From assembly GCA_036768485.1 (NCBI GenBank), contig JAVLUZ010000150.1:3109160-3173159 (forward strand): a DNA stretch of 64,000 nt, given 5' to 3'. Position 1 is the stretch's first letter, and every line of letters starts with the position of its first letter. The notes beneath the pieces were generated by a model. That model worked only from the letters and a program-made list of their open reading frames with translations, searched no databases and was not told where the DNA came from. The translations under genes and the position numbers were made by a program. This DNA comes from Mermis nigrescens. Its lineage: Eukaryota; Nematoda; Enoplea; Mermithida; Mermithidae. Shown in pieces: positions 10,741 to 23,531 of the stretch.

Positions 10741-12235
10741 ATTAATTTACATATTTTAATGAGTGTACCTATGCAAATAAAACAGCTACATTTATGTCAA
10801 TGCAACTGAATTCGTGCATGCTTGTACACTTGTATTTGTCAAACATTGTAAAAAAGAGGTCGTTCGCCTCATTACTTAATTGCTGCTTTAATAATATTTA
10901 ACATTTGTACATTGGGTAAGGCAAAAAACGTCCTCAAACCAATAGATTTCGGTGTTGGCATAGAAGCGTCTCTCTTGTAGTTTTTTCATTGCATCATTTG
11001 ATGATTGTAAAAGTATTATTCAGGCAGGTATGCAATGATGAAGGAAATGCGTGGGTTTGGTATGTGCAAAATGCAATAAAACAATGTGATTTCGATATAA
11101 AATACGAATTTAGAGATGGATAAACTTCTATGTTTGCTAAGCTGGTACAGTCAATAAATTTTTGGTGATTTTGAGGTACGCAAACGCTATCTGATAAAAC
11201 TTCACACACATTTTCTACATTATAGATAATTTATTACTCTATAAGATTGCCATATCACATTAAAATCAATGAACATAAGCGAGGAAAAAAGTTTAGATGT
11301 GACAAAATAACGAACATAATAGTACGTCAGAATCACAGCATTATTAAAGACCCAAACAAGGAAATGAGAAAAATCACCTAAGCATGCAATAATTTTTATC
11401 TGCTAAAAAATGCATCTTTCTCAAAGCAATGCGAAAATTGAAGTATATTCTGCTATCAGCAGGAAGAAAGCATAAATAACCACTATGCCAAAACAACGGC
11501 AGCTTTCTACAAATAGGAAAACAGAATGATTCGCGAAAATAAGAATTTACATTGTGAACAGTATAAACCTGAACTAATTAAAACAGATAAAGGAAAATCT
11601 CCAGAAGCGCTCTATGCATTTGAGTAAAACAAATATGTGTAGTTGTTCCAATAAAGCTTGTGATAAATTACAATTCTTGAGTTGATTTGACTCGATTACA
11701 AAAGATGCTGAAAGTAAAACACTAATCCAAATCCTGTGCATGCTCAAAAAAGAGGCAAAAACGTATCTACTTTTCTACTCAAAAATTAGAATTTTACGAA
11801 TTTGAGTCAGCATTTTATGTGTTTTTTGCATCGGATCTATACTTTGGCATGGAAGAGGAAGAGTGGGGGGCTGGAGAAGGGGTAGGAAACTCGACTTTCT
11901 AGCCGTTAGATAAGATAAACCTCCTGAAAGAAATTTGTGGCGTGTTTTCCGCACTTTTTGTGATTTGGCTCATCCATACCTGCTGCCTATTTACGACTGG
12001 TTCAGCTATCCTTAAGGTTTAAGTATGAATATTAGATCAGTGATACCTACATTCCGCTTGAAAACCAACTATTCATTTGTAACATCAAGTAAAGTTATGC
12101 ATTAAAAATTTTTTAGTTCTGACGGCATGTTTAGCTCAAATTTGTATAATTTCCTCGATGAATACTTCAGCTCTAACACCTTGAATAAAAAATTACAAGC
12201 TGAAATTCAATAACAGCAAATAAAGGGAATATATA
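10741..12235. other. No gene recognised
   Basis: AT-rich sequence. A short piece near 11430-11450 (TTGAAGTATATTCTGC) resembles the inner inverted repeat of family B. No coding region was supported. Confidence 0.5.
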
Positions 12236-12606
12236 CCGTATTTATTCTAATAAACAGCGCGCTGTCTATAACTTTTTTCATTTGAATTTACCCAAAAAGC
12301 ATCAAATTTCTTCATTACTGAACAAAATAAACAAATATTTCTACAATTTCAATCTCAATTACTTTTTGTCTTATTTTTGACATTTTATTTATAAAAATAA
12401 TACTTCATATTCTTATATTAAGTTTAGGCTGCTTTTCGGCCAAGAAATTGTATTCAAGGGACACACTAAACTCAGGACAGCATTGATATAATAGCAGGTG
12501 CCCTTACTATTAGAGGGCGCTGTCTATAACTTTTTCGCTTTGCAGGTGCGCTGTCTATTAGAGGGCGCTTACTATTAGAAGGCGCGGTTTATTAGAATAA
12601 ATACAG
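12236..12606. mobile_element. Mariner-like MITE
   Basis: The left end CCGTATTTATTCTAATAAAC and the reverse-complemented right end CTGTATTTATTCTAATAAAC differ at one base. They are flanked by TA on both sides (12234-12235 and 12607-12608), as expected for Tc1/mariner insertions. Internally, short GAGGGCGCTGTCTATAACTT-type motifs recur. The 371-bp length and lack of coding make it non-autonomous. Confidence 0.7.
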
Positions 12607-12904
12607 TACATATAAATTTTATCAAAAATTTTCACATAAATATTTTATAACAAAAGCTATAAAATATTTACATAAATATTTTATAGCTTCTGTTATATTC
12701 AATCATTAAGCCTGTTTTTAAAGGACAAAATTTTATCTTCGTTAGAAGCTGTTTAATTTTTGGGCCAAAGAAAAATTTTTTCACTTGCCGTTTTTTCGTA
12801 ATTCAATATTTTGATTTTACCTAGAATCTTTTGTTGTTCATCATAAGTAGCCCGTAAGTGCATGGTTAACTATAATTTACTTGGGTACGCCCAATATATG
12901 CGGG

Positions 12905-14760
12905 CTTCCCTACAGCTATAAATGGGACACATCTGTATTGTGCACTCTTTTTAAGAGATAGATAATAAAAAAATTCGCTGCTGGTGTTTTTTGTTTTTTA
13001 ATTCAATATGTGATGTGTAAAGCACGTGTTAAGTTTAAGTGTAAGGTCATAACATATACTTCTTGAAATTTGGTCGGTCACATCACACAACTTTTCTAGT
13101 TCAGTATTACATTCTGTTCAGTCTGGTCTTTTAAATTGTAGACAATTGAGTAAGCTCGTTAGCACTTTTTTATTTTTTGAAAAGTGACTTACTCCCGTAG
13201 AGGCAGTGAAACGAGTGTAAAGAATATGAGGGTGTAGAAATACATTTCGATCACTTTTTTGTCTGCCAACAATTTTGACTATGAGTCCTAAGAATTGTTT
13301 TCTAATAGAATTGTACTCCGATTTTAGGGCTAATTTGGGTTTATCAACAAAACTTCTTTTACTTTCAATACGGAGTTAGATATAGGGGTTTTAACTTAAC
13401 ACTCTGGTGGATAACGTAATAATCAGCTTTTGTCTCAGATTTTTCCGCCTACATCTCCGGTCATAAGTCGGACAAATTTGATAAAATAGAAATATAATAC
13501 ATTTTAAGGGCTAAAGGTCGCAGCAAATTGCGTTTTATAAAACGCAACACTAACCTACAGCACTGAGTTACCTATATATATGTAAAATTAGAAATCAGGA
13601 GTGTGACAAATGAGTGAAAAATGCTTCCTCCTCTTTTCCGATCGGTCAATACCTCCAGAATGATGCGGAATAAAACATTTCACATAAAAAGGTAGTTCGA
13701 CTCAATGGCTAAAAACTGGCCTATAGTGAATTTCTTGAAGCTTAATGGAGAGTTAAATACAAATTTTTGAAGTTTACAATTTAATAAATGGTTTGAAAAT
13801 TTGCTTTCGTCATTTTTTTGTCCGTCAATTTCTCCTGTTAGACGTCAGGAAAAGTCGAATAAAATTTAAAAAAAAGTTTGTTGTAAGGGGTACACGTCAT
13901 AATAAATTACCTTTGTTTACGCCAATTTTGAGCTAGTGCGGGAGATGTAAAGTCCAAACTCGGGCGTGTAAAGCTGTTTCTGTCTAGTGTTTTCTGCCAA
14001 CTTCTCCAGCTATGAGTCTGGACAAGATCTCAAGTCTAAAAGTGTGCTAGGGGTCAAACGTCATACGTCACTTAAGCGCCTTTGTTTGCAATCAACAGTG
14101 GTATAAGAAGGTTTACATCTAACATTTATTCGTCTTAAGAACAATGTCGGGAGTTAATTTTTTCATAAATTTTAATCGCAATATCAGAATTACGAATCAT
14201 ACAAAAATCTCCTTTACACTAGCTGTTGCATAAAAATTACATTAAAAATCAATTTGGATTCTGGAGCATTGCTGGAGCTTAAATTTTCCCGAAATGTTCA
14301 TTTAACGTCAGAATCACGAACCTGACTGTCACCTTCACCCAGTAGTTGTGTAAAGTTCACATTATTATTTGCAGAGCATTACAAAACGATAATTTTTTTC
14401 AAAAATGTTCTGTAATGTCAGGATTAACGAATCTGAATGTATGTTTTCTTCATAAGCCAGTATTTGCGTACAGTTTACACTGAAAATTAAATCTAGTCCC
14501 AGAACGTTAAAAAAACCTGATTTTTTTAAACTGTTCCATGTGCCGTCTGGATAAGGAATCAGAAAATAAGTTTTCGTAACACCCAGTAGTTGTGCAAACT
14601 TAACGTTGAAAACATTTGATCTGTCTACATATGTCATACTTTTCTTGTTTAAAAAAGCCTGTACTGATGTTCAGAACAATCTTCCCTTCTCCTTTATTAG
14701 AATGCTGTCATCATGGTGGCCTGCTACCGTGTCTTTGCTGACTGACTTACTTAAATCTTA
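12905..14760 (+). repeat. Family A diverged tandem-unit array (second locus)
   Basis: It opens with the same sequence as the 3855 copy (CTATAAATGGGACACATCTG followed by a GATAGATAATA segment). It carries the same landmarks in the same order: a TGTAAAGAATATGAGGGTG-like segment, GTCTGCCAACAATTT, then TTTACACT- and GAGCATTGC-containing units. It is more diverged than the duplicated pair and is followed at once by a family B element. Confidence 0.7.
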
Positions 14761-14775
14761 TCAATTAAAAGTAGA

Positions 14776-15496
14776 GTACTAGCAAAGATAAATGCTCCGA
14801 TGGAACAGAAAAGACGAATATACTTTGAATTACGCATTATTATGGAAATAAAAGGAGCAGACTAGGTAAAAGTTACCTATGTATTTATGACAATGAAGTG
14901 GAAGTTGTAAGAATCTATTAAAAATTAGACTTCCGCTAAGAAACGCAAAACATCGAAGTATATTCTGCGGCTTCTCGAAAGAATGTGCGTCACAAAACAT
15001 TGTTTACTGACTCAAAAGAAGATAACGAAGAAGCTCTGACGTTTTTTGATAATTAATCATTTAGTTTCTCATCAATATCAAATTTCTCTTTGAATATCTA
15101 AACAATATTCAGTTAATCATCAATGGATTCATAAATGAATTACGATAAGCACATCATCTTGTGAATTGCTGTCCCATAGCAATACGCGCCATGTCAGGGG
15201 AAGAATGCACATTACGTCGTTTTTTATTAGTGATCGCTTCTTTTCTGGGAATAAGCTACCTACGTTATTTATTTTTGCGTCAGAAGTGCAGTGCGATTCC
15301 CTTCTGCAGGCCGCATAATATACTTCGATTTTTTCTGTTTTTTTAGCTGAATTCTAATTTATTAGTAGATTCTTACAATTTTTAAAGGCATGCATAGGTA
15401 GCTTTTGCCTAGTCCCCTCCTTCTATGTCCTTAATGATGGATAATTCCAAGTACATTCGTGCTTTTATTTCATAAAAGCATTTTTCTTTGCTGGTA
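14776..15496. mobile_element. Family B element with long terminal inverted repeats (second locus)
   Basis: GTACTAGCAAAGATAAATGC at the left is inverted at the right (GCATTTTTCTTTGCTGGTA). Inside, ATCGAAGTATATTCTGCGG near 14957 is inverted at about 15310 (CCGCATAATATACTTCGAT), so the arms extend roughly 200 bp. There is no transposase. Confidence 0.7.
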
Positions 15497-16480
15497 ATTT
15501 ATCATCACACATGGGCATTAGAAGCTGATATAAGACCACTAGGATTCTGTATTTTATTTTTGCTGGTTTTTCTTCAAAATTCTTTGCTTACCATGTGCGC
15601 TTATCGTCCTTTGCTATTTAATTTTTATTTAATTAGCTTAGGCCTGATTGATAGCTATTTGGAATTGAGAGGTCTCTTGTATTTTTTAATTTTCGAGACT
15701 TCTGATGTTTTTGGGATATTTCTAAAAAAATTGTTGGTAAAAATAATGTTTGATTTTTTTGGATTTTTTCAAAATGTTTTTTGTCAACCATTTTTTTGGA
15801 TCAAATCCATATTTTTGACGTTACAGAATGGTTTTGAAAATTCTTCAGCTAAACTCATATTTTTCATGTTTTGGGATGCTCTGGAAATTATTTTGATCAA
15901 ACCCATATGTTTGATATTTTAAAAATTTTTTGTTTGTTGTAGGAAAGGGTGTCATATATCACGTGAAATCTTATATCAGTCATATGTTATAGCAGAGGGT
16001 ATCTCCAATCTAATATCACTGCATGTTGTGGCACTAACAGGGTATCTTATATCACATCATTGTACCTTATATCATTGCCCAGCTTGTAGCATTATGTAGG
16101 CTATATTACGTCCATCGTATGTTATAATGCACACAGCGGCAAAAATATGGTAATCCGAAAATAGTGTAAACTGAATTTATTCAGATTTTCAAAATTTGGT
16201 AAAAAATCGGCTATGTCCTGAAATCGACCATGCTTAAGCATAGAACCGTCTCATGCTTCACCCCGGTACATTTCTTTGATCAAATCCATATTTTCGACGT
16301 TACAGAATGGTTTTTACAATTCTTTAGCCAAAATCATATTTTTGATGTCTCAGAATGTTCTGAAAATTTTTTTGGTCAAACTCATGTTTTTGATGTTTTG
16401 AGATGTTTTGGAAAATTTTTTGGTCAAACCATAAAACCTTTTGAGCTACAATGCCCTTAAAAAACTGATAAGGATACTAA
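15497..16480 (+). repeat. Degenerate ~54-bp minisatellite in two blocks
   Basis: Blocks at about 15780-15920 and 16265-16435 repeat a unit with landmarks TTTTTGGTCAAACTCATAT, TTTTTGATGTT and AGAATG(T)TTT(G)GAAAATT. Between them, ATCTTATATCA-type motifs recur around 15950-16090. A 144-residue hydrophobic open frame (15488-15922) is produced by T-rich repeats and is not considered a gene. Confidence 0.6.
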
Positions 16481-18388
16481 AATAGAATGAAAACTAATTT
16501 AATTCACAGCTTTTGATCAATTTCAAACATTTTTAAATACACTTTCTGATTTTCATTAGTTTATAGGCTTTGTTTTGCCTGACTTGCACCATATAAATTC
16601 GCATTTTTTGTTTTTAACAGGGTCAAAGTTTCTGAACTGCCTGTCTGCATGTTTGTACGTGAGCATCAACGTTCTCGAACTCACAAGCACAATGAGTAGT
16701 GAGAAAAGGTAAAAACATATTTGGTCGGCAGATCCGAGGCTGAAATGTTAGATTTTTTCCATAATGAGTCATAAGTTCACGCATCTAAAATTTTGTTCTG
16801 ACATACGATCTACAATCACACTTTGCTAGACGATATTATTTAGCCCAAGCAATCAAATTGATACGAGAGATTTCCCAACTCTATTTAATCTACAAAGCCT
16901 ACAGTTGTTACTAGTCATGCATTTAAAAGAGATTTATGTGGTTTAGAGCTCTAATAAGAAAAAAGACATTTTTTGAAAAAACAGGACTCAATAAAGGCCA
17001 GAAATTGATTAAAATCAAAATTTTTAATGTGAGTTGATTATTTCCACACGATTTGACATTCCTAAATCTTGCAGTTCTTAAGGCTATTTTGACTTAAAAT
17101 ACTCTCTGATTGACCCTACTTCTCCTAGAGAAGCGAAACCCTTGACCGACCACTGCTGTGCAGCTAGGTTTCTAATCACAGGTGGACTGTAGTTAAATTC
17201 TAGGCGGGGTCCGATGGCAGTAAAACTGCAAAAATATCAAAATTCAATTGAGGTGCCTATCGATTTTTAGGATCGGGTTTTCATTCGCCTGATTCTGAAG
17301 GGAGTTCAGCCTGACCCTCACGCACATGTTTGGTCGTAACGATAATTTTCAAGCCTGAGGAGGTCATCCGGTCAAGGTGTCAGCTAAAGAGTTTTGCGCC
17401 AAAATGATCTCAGATACTGTTGTGAATGCTAAAATAGCGCAAAATATGTTAGTTCACAGTTTCTAGTCAATTTTAAACACTACCGGAGAAAATATTTGAA
17501 TAAACTAGTTTTGCTGTTTATTTTGCATTATTTTTTATTCTAGCTGGAAAGTGTAGGTAGGCTTTATTTATTAACAAATTATTTCTCTTCATTGCACTCA
17601 CATGCATGCCTAGTTCAATGCTACTTCTGCATGTGTTGAAGTGCTTAAATTTAAGAAAACATCAGTTGGAGATTATTAGAACAGTATAAAATAATTCCTA
17701 AAATTTTTTCCAAAAAATATAATGATTTTATGTATAAACAAAACGATTCGTGATAGCTTCAACTTCGGAGAGCCAGAGAGCTTTCTTGGGTTTCGGCAAA
17801 AAATGCTATCATAGTAAAAAGCTTGTACCTCGGATCAACACGTTTTTTTCAAATTTGGGCACTTTTCGCAAAACTAAATTTCGGTTTTAACTAACTTTTA
17901 AGCCTGCATTTTTAGAATTTTGTGAGAATTTTTTTAGTTTTCTGTAGGTATATACTGCCAGACATAGATTTACAGGCTATCGAAAATATACTATTTTAAG
18001 CCAAAATCACCAAACAATACCTAATTTTTGCACCTCTCAGGTTAGGGTAATACTTATCTCACCCCTTTCTGCTTGCGTATAGACATCCCTAAACGTTCCC
18101 TCCTTTAGTGCATGCAAGTCTACTTCCAAATTGTGTACAGTAAAAGCTAATTGACCGTCTCAGGCTTCCTTAAAATCAGAAGCGATGTTCCAAATTGTAT
18201 AACTTAACAATATCATTTCTGAGTTCAATTTTAATTTTAATTCAATTAAATTTTATTTCAATTTATCTTTAAATTTTTATTTTAATTTCACTTTTAATTC
18301 TAATTTTTAATTCAATTTTTGATTCAGTTGTAATCAAATTTGATTAATTGAATTTAATTTTAGTTCAACTTTAAAGGTTACTTCTTAA
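16481..18388. other. No gene recognised; dispersed-repeat pieces
   Basis: A segment at about 17360-17470 (GTTTTGCGCCAAAATGATCTC onward) is repeated in weaker form just upstream at 16440-16560 and in the core of the foldback-like element near 62370-62460. Around 18220-18370 the DNA is a degenerate AATTTTAATTTCA-type low-complexity tract. No coding sequence was supported. Confidence 0.5.
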
Positions 18389-18571
18389 ATCGCAATCAAT
18401 TTCGCTATTGTTGAGTTAGTCGACGATCGGGAAGCACGCAGCATCGCACCATCGTATCGAAGCCTCCTCATAGAGTGTTACAAATATCGTATGGAGGACG
18501 ATTGCTGCTCGGAAAAAAGGGAAAATGATGATTTCGCAACACAAGCTGAGGAACTATTTCGAGGAGTTTGA
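18389..18571 (+). CDS. Possible exon or short ORF, unknown function
   Basis: An open frame after TAA at 18386-18388 ends with TGA at 18569-18571. From about 18410 it has the balanced, charged composition of real coding DNA, unlike its AT-rich surroundings. It includes the segments DREARSIAPSYRSLL and EDDCCSEKRENDDF and ends EELFRGV. An internal ATG (18491) would give only 26 residues. Upstream, TTGTTGAG at 18408-18415 could serve as a weak acceptor, but no partner exon was found. It may be a terminal exon, a gene fragment or chance. I do not recognise the family. Confidence 0.25.
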   Translation: MAINFAIVELVDDREARSIAPSYRSLLIECYKYRMEDDCCSEKRENDDFATQAEELFRGV

Positions 18572-21099
18572 GACTTTTGCATATATAACCTGAGAGATTC
18601 GGATGGTTTGATATGGATTTTCCATATTAAAATTATGTGTCACTGCCACATCAGTGCGTGTATGTTAAGATCCGTCATTTTTTCTTAGTGAATTTGTGCA
18701 ATTTTATGCGAAAATGTATATGAAGGACGAAACAATTCCACTGAATTTAAAAGGATAGATTTATACTACTTTTTGGCGTTGCAACTGTCTGAATTATTAT
18801 ATCGATTAACACGTTGTTTCAGATTTTTCATCAGGAAATTTTAGTTTTATTTTCGTGTTAGGCTAATTAGTAAAATATGGATAATTAAATGCTTACGTGG
18901 ATTGTATCTCTATAAAGTAGGAAACGAAATATATCGTTTTTACTAGTTTTTTTTGCTCAAATAGTATAAACTTCATTTGTTTTCATGCGGCTCGTTTTTC
19001 TACAATTAAAGCATTTAAATTTGTAATAAAATAATTGACCGTCAATGTCAGGCATGTAAATTAGGGTGGGGAAGGCTGATGGGGTCAATGTAGACTTTCT
19101 GCATTGGAAGAAATTGAAATTTCTAGAAAAAACGGCAGGGTGACAAAATGGATTAAAGTCGTAATTTTTTTCGAAATGGCTCTAAATTGACATCGTTTTT
19201 TGATATTTTAGCATTCAAACTAGCTTTTGATGTAATGTTAGCTAAGGTAATTTAATTTGATATTTTTTCTGCTCATCATTTGAGCTGAGTTTTTCTCGAT
19301 ATAGCTATATACAGGCATACAAGTACCGATTCATCGACTACAATTGAAAAATATGTGATGAAAAAATTTTTTCCAAATATTATTCAGTAAACAATAGATC
19401 TAATGGGTGAAAATGTAGCGATTTGATGAGGTAAATAGACCCGTTTCTGAAGAGGCTTCACATGTATATAATGAATTGACATATGAGCGAGCTATTTAAA
19501 ATAAAATTCCGCCTGAAGGAATATGGGAATGGAAAGACAGGTAGTCGCATCGTAACGCATGTAAATGTTAAAATTGCCGGGAAACTTAATTAATTAAGTG
19601 GTCAATTTTTTTGCATTTTAGTGGAAAATTTTATATTTTCAACTAGTATTAAGTTTTATTCAGCCTAGTTTTTTTCCCAAAAAATTTCTTACTTTCACAA
19701 CCTAGGCCTAGACTCATACATGTAACAGGTAAGGTTTGCAGGGACTATCCTCCAATCCCGAAAAAAATGTTTTTAACCTCTCTCCGATTTTTGGCGAACA
19801 GTTGCGTTTCTAAGCTATTTTTTACGTTTTCTTGCTTTTAGGCCAATAATAATGGAGTCGTATACCCCTCCGGAAACCCAAGCAGAAATGTGGAGCCGTT
19901 TCATGTATGCCTAGACCCCCGAAGCCCGTACGTGAATATCTGTGTATATTCTAGACCCCAATGAAGACATTTTAAACTTTCACAAACATTAGATAATTAT
20001 ATTGCTCGCTCTCATCTTTATGTCTTCAATAAAGCATAACTCTTAGGATATGCGTCCTTTTTTATTTCGGAGAATTTTTCTCTGCTAGTAGCTTCGATAT
20101 CAAATCTTGTTTTAGCGATTTTACCGAAGGACCAATTTGGAGGATCAGTCTAATCAAAAGAAGCAATACAAAAGCTAAACAGAGCAAATTCTATCTTTTC
20201 TAAGACAACGGGCGCATACCAGATAAAATTCGAGAGAAATTTGCCAACTCATAATTTTTAAAGATTCGCTTTTCGACAAGGAATTTTTATTTTTATTCTT
20301 GTCTGCCTACGATTTTACATCAAATTTTCAGAAAAAAAATCCATTTTCTCCTTCATAGGATACCTAATTCTTAACTATACGTGCGCGCACAAAGACATTA
20401 GAAATTGCTGAGATTCAGTCAGCAGGATAAGAGGAAATTATTTTAAATAAGTAAAAATGTGGAAAAATAGAGGTGATAATTTGTTTTCCAATATGCACGA
20501 AGTTGCATAAAAATCGCATAATCTTCCTAGTTAGACATAGCTCATTCATGCCCTCCATTCGACCTAAGATTATTCATCGTAGTCTATGCTGCTGACTTTT
20601 GTGACCACAAATTTGCTAAGAGTCTGTTTGATTTTTTTCCTTTGCTTCTTGTCGGTAAAAATTCATGAAAAGCACGCTCAAATCCATGGAAACGGACTAT
20701 AGAATGCAGAAAATTGATATTTACATTTGGTATTTCGGTTTTTTGCGTAAGCCATATTTTGGCCCACACAAGTCTTTGTCAAAGTACTATGTATTTAATG
20801 ATTTTATTTGTATGTATTACTCGCTATTTAGAAAAACCAGGCGGAAAGCTTATTAGAACCAGTAGGCAATTCAAAAATTTTATTCAAAATTTTGCTAATT
20901 AAAAGGTAATCGTTACACTCGATCAATGATTGAATTCAATATACATATGTAACTTTTTTATAATATTTCAGAATGTTTAGCTTAAAAAGTAACTAATATC
21001 TTTCTGCTTTAAAATCGGGAAGTTTTTGGTAAACAACACAGAATCGCCTTAGCCAAACCGACAGGATCAGCTTAAAACTCACCTACCACTTGTAACGCA
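18572..21099. other. No gene recognised; one family B fragment
   Basis: Upstream sequence of the secreted-protein gene at 21100. It is AT-rich and without a supported coding region. A right-end fragment of family B lies at 20020-20091. Confidence 0.5.
20020..20091. repeat. Family B right-end fragment
   Basis: The sequence from TCTTCAATAAAGCATAACTC to TTTCTCTGCTAGTA matches a family B right terminus (AATAATCAATAATCCCAAG... TTTCTTTGCTGGTA). No left end is nearby. Confidence 0.45.
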
Positions 21100-22436
21100 A
21101 TGTTCCGAATCTGCCTAACTACTTTGGTGAGATATACTTTCTATTATTATTCGTTTATCAGTATATAAATCATTTTAAACTCAAAACGCTATTATCTAAA
21201 CAACTTCACTCTTTCATAGCTTAAAACAGCTAATATTCGCAAAACATACAATTTTCTCACAAATATCAGTTTTTTGGACCATCTGAGCTTAAAAAAGCTC
21301 TTCGGCTGCTCTCCTTACCGGCTGACCCCCTCCAGATAAGTTTTGCAGAGAATTTATGGTTATACCTCCCTAAAACACAAGTTCGATTCGTATCATATAC
21401 GACAATGCGGTCTCTTTGATTGTTTTTAGCTTTCGGATTTTTAAAAAATCTTTTTATGTAAATGGCAAATCGGGTTAATTTAAAATTTCAAAAAAAGAAG
21501 ATTTTGTTGTATTGACCTTCTAGCCCTTCAATGCGGACTATATCACTTTAGAACAGTTGAACTTATGTGAAAATTGCAATAATCCTTAATTTGGAAAGGA
21601 TTTTGAATATCTAAAGACAAATTACGATTTTTTTTGATTTGTTGACCACCATATTGTCTTGACGTTTTAAGAAAATTGATCGATTCCATTTTTTAGGCCT
21701 TTAACTTCATATACCAACGAGCATTGTGTTTCGATGATGTTTGGTCATAATTGTCTGAATGCCCAAACAAAGCTCTGGTGTTTCCGATTTTATACAACGC
21801 GTTACGAACAATGACTTATTCTCACGATCTCTATAAAATTTGAATGTCAAAATTACTTACGAAAATTTTAAAAAATTGGCAAATGTTCCAAAAACTTCTG
21901 TGTTTTCTACTAAAGCACCCAGTTCGAGTTCCGCTTAAAAATATTTGCATCAGATTTTCGAATATCGGCCAAAACGTTCGATTTGTTCAAATTTTAAAAA
22001 AATGTGGGTTGTATTGGTTAGAATTTTGAAAGATTAAAAATGAATAAAAAACTAAAAAATTCAAATCATAAAACATTTCGCGAGTGAAGTAAACTAGCAT
22101 CGTCAAAACTGTAACGTAATCGTACGATTATAGCGAACTATTGTCAAATTAATGAAAGTTTATTAATCAACTTATCCCTACGTTTCTTTAGACAAAACAT
22201 TCAATTATCGTACGAAGTTTTTTCTTTTTTTTCAGGTGGTGATCAATCTGATCATCGGCGTTACAGCACAAGGACCTGCACCTGCGGTCATTCAAGAAGC
22301 GAATCAGGACGCCGATAATACCATTGGTGGTGCCGATTCGTCGCTGCAGAATCAAGCTCGATCTGTGAGCGGCGGAATTGGTCAACCCGGAAGTATTATT
22401 AACGCATATCCAGGATATGGATATCCGCAAGGTTGA
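21100..22436 (+). CDS. Small secreted protein, two exons (family member 1)
   Basis: Exon 1 (21100-21126, 27 nt) encodes MFRICLTTL and stops at a GTGAG donor. Exon 2 (22236-22436) follows a long pyrimidine run and CAG acceptor and is in phase 0. The joined product is 75 residues. A hydrophobic leader across the junction ends near GVTAQ, and the mature part of about 54 residues is rich in Gln, Asn and Gly, ends YPGYGYPQG and has no cysteine. The start is chosen because exon 1 has the same length and TL ending as in the genes at 43427 and 50589. An ATTAAA at 22571 may direct polyadenylation. The intron is 1109 nt. Secretion is inferred; the biological role is unknown. The 3' end resembles that of the broken repeat gene at 9792. 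Confidence 0.75.
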
Positions 22437-23531
22437 AAGCGTGAAGAAGGAGCATGATGTAAAATTTGCGATGAAGACGCCTTTTGATTAAGAACTGATT
22501 TTAAATGATAACTATACAAGTAAATGTCGTTTGTTGGCGACAAAGCTATGCATAATTTTTGTCGAATAGAATTAAAACTATGCATGTCGTTTGACCTTTT
22601 CTATAAAAAACGCCGCTAAGTTTAACGAGTAGAGAGGTGTTAGGATGATCAATCTTACTAATATTGAAGAGGAGGAGATTCTGACGATCTGGCGAGAAAC
22701 AATTGAGGAACTACAATCGGGTGAATGCGAGTTGAAAATTTAGATTCTAAGTTTGTCACTTCACTGTTTTTCGTATATCGCGGTTTTCGGCAATTTTCTA
22801 ACCTATGGACTTATTATGGAAGGTGTATACGTGCATGAGCAAGTACGATGCGAAAGCGACTTCCAGTCGCCTATTTGTGGAATCTAAGTAAAGCATTATT
22901 TGCATATCAATCACTTCATGTCTAGGCTTAGGCTTACTTATGCGCATTCTTTTGGTGCCAGCACGTTGGCAGCGAGGCGAGTTTCACTGCATCCCACTGC
23001 TCAGGCGTATTTTATGTTTCACACCAATATGAATCCTCAAGCAAATTTCTAAGCTGCAGTCAAGACAATTCGTTGTATATGCCTAAAATTCTCTAAAAAT
23101 GATCTGCCTTATCATGCGCTGCAGAACAGAAAAGTTATAGAGTAACATTGGCACTTCAGTCGTTATCACCCAATCGTCGCTTTCACCCAAATGTCACTGA
23201 CTCAATCGCTTTTTGCCCACTGTCGTGACCCGGACAGCAGAAAACGTCTGCCTTGTTTATCAAACCATTATTAGTATATTACGTATGACCTAAGGACAAT
23301 AGTGGACGGTTGCTCGGAATAAAACTTCCTTTGAAATCTATTCTTAGATCAATTGATACGTCTGACGATAATGAATCTATTCATGGAAGAGCTTCAATCA
23401 CAGTTAATTCATATGTAAGTGTTAGAAAATGCTCTAACGTGTCGAATCGTTTATTATATCTCGATTAATTTTTGACAATATCCAGCTGATTGTTTATGAA
23501 TTTCCAGATTGCAGAAATTAGGATCACAGAG
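22437..23531. other. Downstream of secreted-protein gene 1; one doubtful short ORF
   Basis: Apart from a 32-codon ATG frame at 22645-22743 (acidic, ending GECELKI), no coding sequence was seen. That frame is too short to support on its own. Confidence 0.4.

Noticed and set aside
15488..15922. 144-residue hydrophobic ORF resembling a membrane protein
   Set aside because: T-rich sequence, the second half of which is a degenerate ~54-bp tandem repeat; no conserved domain or sensible start.
22645..22743. 32-codon acidic ORF downstream of secreted-protein gene 1
   Set aside because: Too short, no leader, no splice context and no recognisable similarity.
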